Origin: an uncultured Clostridia bacterium
Lineage (GTDB): Bacteria; Bacillota; Clostridia; TANB77; CAG-508
NCBI GenBank assembly: GCA_934182465.1
Contig: CAKPRG010000002.1
Span: forward strand, 191,730 to 255,729
Direction: 5' to 3'
DNA length: 64,000 bases
A model generated the notes under the pieces. The model was given only the letters and a program-made list of their open reading frames with translations, searched no databases and was not told where the DNA came from. Both the position numbers and the translations under genes were made by a program. Shown in pieces: positions 61,577 through 64,000 of the stretch (its first letter is position 1; each line of letters opens with the position of its first letter).

Positions 61577-61940
61577 TGAAAATAATTTTAAAAGAATGTC
61601 TACTGAAGTGTTAGAAATATTAAAACTTTATCCTGAAAAAACAAAAAATAAAATACCACACAAACTTATAGAAGAATTGGAAAGAAATAAACTTCCCAAT
61701 TACGAAGTTAAATTAGATAAAAATAAAAAGCTACATGAGCAAAATATTTGTGATGAAACACTGGTATTAACATATATGATATATAAGAGCTATATTGCTA
61801 CTCCAGAAGAAAGAGCAAAATTTGATGATACTCTAAATAAATTTGATAAAGAAACAATGGAAAAATACAATCCAGATAATTTGTTCAAAAATAATAGAGA
61901 TACAAATAATTCTACTGGTAATTCACATAGTGAAAGATAA
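61569..61940 (+). CDS. Small partner protein overlapping the giant gene
   Basis: 123 residues from ATG 61569, which overlaps the last codons of the giant gene by eight bases in another frame. TTGGAGG lies within the giant's coding sequence, so translation is probably coupled. MSTEVLEILKLYPEKTKNKIPHKLIEEL and LHEQNICDETLVLTYMIYKSYIATPEE give a helical protein, followed by a disordered N/S/T-rich tail. I recall similar short proteins in gut Firmicutes but no assigned function. Could be an antitoxin, chaperone or inhibitor of the giant protein. Confidence 0.65.
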   Translation: MISENNFKRMSTEVLEILKLYPEKTKNKIPHKLIEELERNKLPNYEVKLDKNKKLHEQNICDETLVLTYMIYKSYIATPEERAKFDDTLNKFDKETMEKYNPDNLFKNNRDTNNSTGNSHSER

Positions 61941-62029
61941 AAATGTATATTATTAATTAATATATATTCTAAATTATAAATAAATTAGATAATACAAATG
62001 TATAATATTAATAAAAGGAGGAATTTTAA

Positions 62030-62410
62030 ATGAAAGAAAATGCAAAATTTTTAAAATGTCCAATATGTGACAACATAATAGAATTAATCGATGGAGATAT
62101 ACAACATATAACTTGTTGTGGTGGAAAAATGGAAGAAATAAAAGCTAATACTACAGATGCAGCAACAGAAAAACATATACCAATATATAAAAAAGTAGAA
62201 GATGAAATAGTAGTAAGTGTTGGAGAAGTAGAACATCCAATGGAAAAAGAACATTATATAATGTGGATTGCACAAGTATCAGAAAATAGAATAACTCGTG
62301 TAAAATTATATCCAGAGCAAGCAACAGAAACTAGATTTCCATATATATCTGGTGCAACATTATATGCTTATTGCAACAAACATGGATTATGGAAAACAAC
62401 AATAGAATAG
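62030..62410 (+). CDS. dfx: Desulfoferrodoxin-type superoxide reductase
   Basis: 126 residues, ATG nine bases after AAAGGAGG. The N-terminal desulforedoxin part has CPICDNIIELI and TCCGGKM (four Cys for the rubredoxin-like iron). The catalytic centre follows: EKHIP, VEHPMEKEHYIMWI and YCNKHGLW provide four His and one Cys for the Fe(His)4Cys site. It reduces superoxide to peroxide without releasing oxygen, an anaerobe's defence. Confidence 0.95.
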   Translation: MKENAKFLKCPICDNIIELIDGDIQHITCCGGKMEEIKANTTDAATEKHIPIYKKVEDEIVVSVGEVEHPMEKEHYIMWIAQVSENRITRVKLYPEQATETRFPYISGATLYAYCNKHGLWKTTIE

Positions 62411-62439
62411 TAAATAGATAATAGTAATTTGAAAAGACA

Positions 62440-62469
62440 TTGACAAAAGGCATATTTTTGATTTATAAT
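62440..62469 (+). promoter_or_regulatory. Sigma-A promoter of the ToxI-like RNA
   Basis: TTGACA, 18 bases, TATAAT, about 48 bases before the repeat. Confidence 0.75.
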
Positions 62470-62503
62470 GAATATAATAGAAATAGATATTATATATCTA
62501 TTT

Positions 62504-62582
62504 ACAGTTAAAAATCAGGTGAACCCTACCAATAAGTGGGAGCTGTAAAATCAAAGGTAAGAATCTAGGTTCTTACCTTTTT
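62504..62582 (+). ncRNA. toxI: ToxI-like type III antitoxin RNA with terminator
   Basis: One full 36-base repeat (62517-62552) begins AGGTGA and continues CTACC, AAGTG, AGCT, AAA and TC at the same spacing as in the Pectobacterium ToxI repeat as I recall it. A partial copy ending TTAAAAATC precedes it. A perfect terminator follows: AAAGGTAAGAA with TTCTTACCTTT, then T residues (62553-62582). ToxI arrays are always placed promoter - repeats - terminator - toxN, as seen here. Normal arrays have two to six repeats; only one is left. Confidence 0.75.
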
Positions 62583-62600
62583 ATAATTTAGGAGGCAATT

Positions 62601-62715
62601 ATGAAATTATATGCAATAACAGATGGATATATAAATTATTTATGATGTTTCTTATATAAAAAATGTAGTTGATTTTAAACTATTAGAAGAAAAATGTGTA
62701 AAATATAAAAAATAA
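62601..62715 (+). pseudogene. toxN: toxN (AbiQ-type endoribonuclease) remnant with internal deletion
   Basis: ATG 62601, nine bases after AGGAGG, begins MKLYAITDGYINYL, the usual ToxN/AbiQ opening (MKFYxIxxxYIxYL), and then meets TGA at 62643. One base out of frame, from 62641, the sequence reads on as YDVSYIKNVVDFKLLEEKCVKYKK to TAA at 62713-62715. DF-x-LLEEKC-x-x-YK is the C-terminal signature of ToxN. About 120 central residues, including the catalytic region, are missing, so the toxin is dead. Confidence 0.75.
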
Positions 62716-62812
62716 ATCATTTATTAAGATAGTGACAACTTACAATTTTTAGAGCAGATAGTTAGTTAATATTATTTACTTTTGTACACAAATAATAAAA
62801 GGTAGTGATTTT

Positions 62813-63283
62813 ATGGAAAAAACAAATGTTATGAGAATATTAGACCAAAAGAAAATAAAATATAATGAATATTTTTATGGGAATACAAATGCAATAAGTG
62901 GTGTTGAAGTTGCAAGAGCTTTGAATGAAGATGCAAACAAAGTATTTAAAACACTAGTGACTATTGCTAGATCTAAACAAAATTATGTATTTATGATACC
63001 AGTTGAAAAAGAATTAGACTTTAAGAAGTGTGCTCAAAGTACTAATGAAAAAAGTATAGAAATGATTCCTCAAAAAGATTTATTACCATTAACAGGGTAT
63101 GTTCATGGCGGATGTTCTCCAATTGGATTAAAGAAGCCATTTAAAGTAATTATAGATATTTCAGCTAAAAAATTTAATGAAATAATATTTAGTGGTGGGA
63201 AAATAGGATATCAGGTTGAAATAGAATTAAAAGATTTAGAAAAGATTATAAACTGTAAATTTGATAATATAGTAAAGGAATGA
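62813..63283 (+). CDS. ybaK: Cys-tRNA(Pro) deacylase, YbaK/EbsC family
   Basis: 156 residues. KTNVMRILDQKKIKYNEYFY opens the protein, then VFKTLVTIARSKQNYVFMIPVEKELDFKK (catalytic Lys in VFKTLV) and GGCSPIGLKKPF complete the YbaK signature. It hydrolyses mischarged Cys-tRNA(Pro). Intact, though flanked on both sides by decayed genes. Confidence 0.93.
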   Translation: MEKTNVMRILDQKKIKYNEYFYGNTNAISGVEVARALNEDANKVFKTLVTIARSKQNYVFMIPVEKELDFKKCAQSTNEKSIEMIPQKDLLPLTGYVHGGCSPIGLKKPFKVIIDISAKKFNEIIFSGGKIGYQVEIELKDLEKIINCKFDNIVKE

Positions 63284-63423
63284 TAAAAATGAAGAAATTG
63301 ATTATGTTGTAAATGTACTAATGCTGTGGATTCAGAGAGAAATATCGAAAGAATGATATTTTTAATACTTATTGTATAGTAAAAAAATTAAATAAACAAC
63401 TTACAATAAAAGGAGATAGAAAC
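63284..63423 (+). other. Short non-coding stretch between ybaK and the acetyltransferase remnant
   Basis: Only a seven-codon ATG frame (63290) is seen, with no family. It may be the last trace of another lost gene. AAAGGAG at 63410-63416 belongs to the following remnant. Confidence 0.4.
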
Positions 63424-63644
63424 ATGATAAGAAAATTTGAAAAGAAAGATATAAATGCTGTAATGGAAATATGGAAAAATGAAAATATAAGAGCTCATAA
63501 TTTCATTGCAAAAGAATATTGGAAAAATAATTTGAATATGTAAAAGATATTCTACCAAAAACAGATATATATGTTTATATTTTAGATAAAAAAAAAGAAA
63601 ATAAAAATAATCTAATGTTAAGTGTATATAAAAAAATGGAATAG
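63424..63644 (+). pseudogene. GNAT acetyltransferase remnant, frameshifted and internally deleted
   Basis: ATG 63424 after AAAGGAGA reads MIRKFEKKDINAVMEIW, NENIRAHNFI and KEYWKNN, typical for the start of a YjaB/RimI-like GNAT. A frameshift near 63530 shifts it to FEYVKDILPKTDIYVYI (from 63531). Then the sequence jumps to LMLSVYKKME, which fits the family's late LxLxVYKKN motif, and ends at TAG 63642. The acetyl-CoA loop region between is gone. Confidence 0.7.
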
Positions 63645-63838
63645 AAGTTATTAGTTTTGGATCTTTATATGGAAACATAACTATTGAAAAAAATGGCTCT
63701 ATAACAAGGATTAATGCTCAAGCACTAATTAATAAAGAAAAGACAACTACCTCAACAATATTAAATAAATTAGTTGAAAATGGTGTTTTGGTTAAAATCA
63801 GAAACGGGCCAAATACAAGATATGAAATGAATAGATAA
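63632..63838 (+). pseudogene. C-terminal fragment of an AlbA/AAA_4-type regulator
   Basis: Open from 63632 to TAA 63836-63838 but without start codon or RBS. It reads KNGIEVISFGSLYGNITIE, like the end of the AlbA_2/ATP-binding domain, then directly NGSITRINAQALINKEKTT and ILNKLVENGVLVKIRNG, a winged-helix as in COG2865 regulators. The N-terminus and probably a central part are lost. Confidence 0.5.
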
Positions 63839-63918
63839 TAATTTAAAAGTGAAATTTGTTTTATTAAACGGCAGACAATAAAAAATAGTAATTTCTTGTC
63901 TGAATTGGAGGGGAAAAG

Positions 63919-64000
63919 ATGAGTTTTTCATATACTAGAAAAATAAACTATTATGAAACAGATAAAATGGGAGTAGTTCATCATTCAAATTATATAAGAT
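63919..64000 (+). CDS. 4HBT (YbgC-like) acyl-CoA thioesterase, 3' end outside window
   Basis: 27 residues visible from ATG 63919, with TTGGAGGGG upstream. FSYTRKINYYETDKMGVV and HHSNYIR match the active-site start of the YbgC/FadM hot-dog thioesterases (YxTDxMGVVHHxxYxR, Asp and His). Cut by the right edge of the window. Confidence 0.85.
   Translation, partial: MSFSYTRKINYYETDKMGVVHHSNYIR

Noticed and set aside
62500..62560. CRISPR-like repeat
   Set aside because: Only one full unit and a partial one, directly joined without spacers.
62480..62582. Riboswitch (first thought of cobalamin or THF type because of AGGTGAA and the following terminator)
   Set aside because: The core lacks the conserved elements of those classes, while length, order and spacing of blocks fit a ToxI repeat and the downstream frame fits toxN.
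1..64000. rRNA or tRNA genes and origin features
   Set aside because: No cloverleaf with a GTTC-type T loop, no rRNA signatures and no DnaA-box cluster were noticed by eye; a covariance scan was not possible.

Overview
The window is a chromosomal segment of a very AT-rich, Gram-positive-type bacterium, most likely an anaerobic, gut-type member of the Clostridia. The indications are AGGAGG-type ribosome binding sites, frequent TTG and GTG starts, a V/A-type ATPase, desulfoferrodoxin, an FASII operon of clostridial layout, a dipicolinate synthase subunit (spore formation) and the VanW, Gld-type ABC and KtrAB families. I see no rRNA, no convincing tRNA and no CRISPR array.

Layout. 0-2.3 kb: end of an RBBP9-like hydrolase, three small proteins and a Nudix hydrolase. 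2.3-5.0 kb: a block of less AT-rich single genes (metallo-beta-lactamase-fold hydrolase, secreted protein, small basic protein), each with its own promoter or terminator. 5.1-12.4 kb: transporters and cell-surface genes (small multidrug export family, ArsP_2-like permease, Wzx-like flippase, COG0523 GTPase, Na+/Ca2+ exchanger, phosphodiester glycosidase). 12.6-14.5 kb: two membrane proteins on the minus strand. 14.8-20.6 kb: VanW protein, TrmB and a three-gene Gld-type ABC exporter. 20.6-23.9 kb: ZIP transporter and KtrB plus a shortened KtrA. 23.9-32.6 kb: a nine-gene V-type ATPase operon interrupted by a repeat. 32.6-35.7 kb: two membrane proteins, one with a VWA domain. 35.8-38.0 kb: two foreign-looking single genes flanking spoVFB. 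38.2-48.6 kb: fatty-acid synthesis (acyl-activating enzyme, birA, fabD, fabG, fabF, accB, fabZ, accC, accD, accA, fabI), followed at 51 kb by an acyl-ACP thioesterase. 51.8-53.4 kb: an SOS-type module (Y-family polymerase and a 60-residue membrane protein, both with LexA-like boxes). 53.5-54.5 kb: tyrosine recombinase. 55.0-61.9 kb: transglutaminase-like protein, membrane-anchored XRE protein, and a 1425-residue protein with a CCA-enzyme/OAS-like nucleotidyltransferase C-terminus plus an overlapping small partner. 62.0-64.0 kb: desulfoferrodoxin, then decayed genes, including what I read as a ToxIN type III toxin-antitoxin remnant, around an intact YbaK.

Strongest observations. (1) The 1425-residue protein and its translationally coupled 123-residue partner form an unnamed system. 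(2) A 36-nt ToxI-like repeat, a terminator and an internally deleted toxN sit at 62.5 kb. (3) Paired LexA-like boxes lie in two sigma-A promoters, one driving a tiny membrane protein that could be an SOS division inhibitor. (4) Two roughly 170-bp copies of a repeat with terminal inverted repeats lie inside the ktr and V-ATPase gene strings. (5) A perfect 14-bp inverted repeat holds the RBS and start codon of the ZIP gene. (6) Single-gene islands of different base composition recur, two of them sharing an unusual promoter core.

All functional calls come from reading translated sequence and motifs by eye. No database search, folding program or composition calculation was run.
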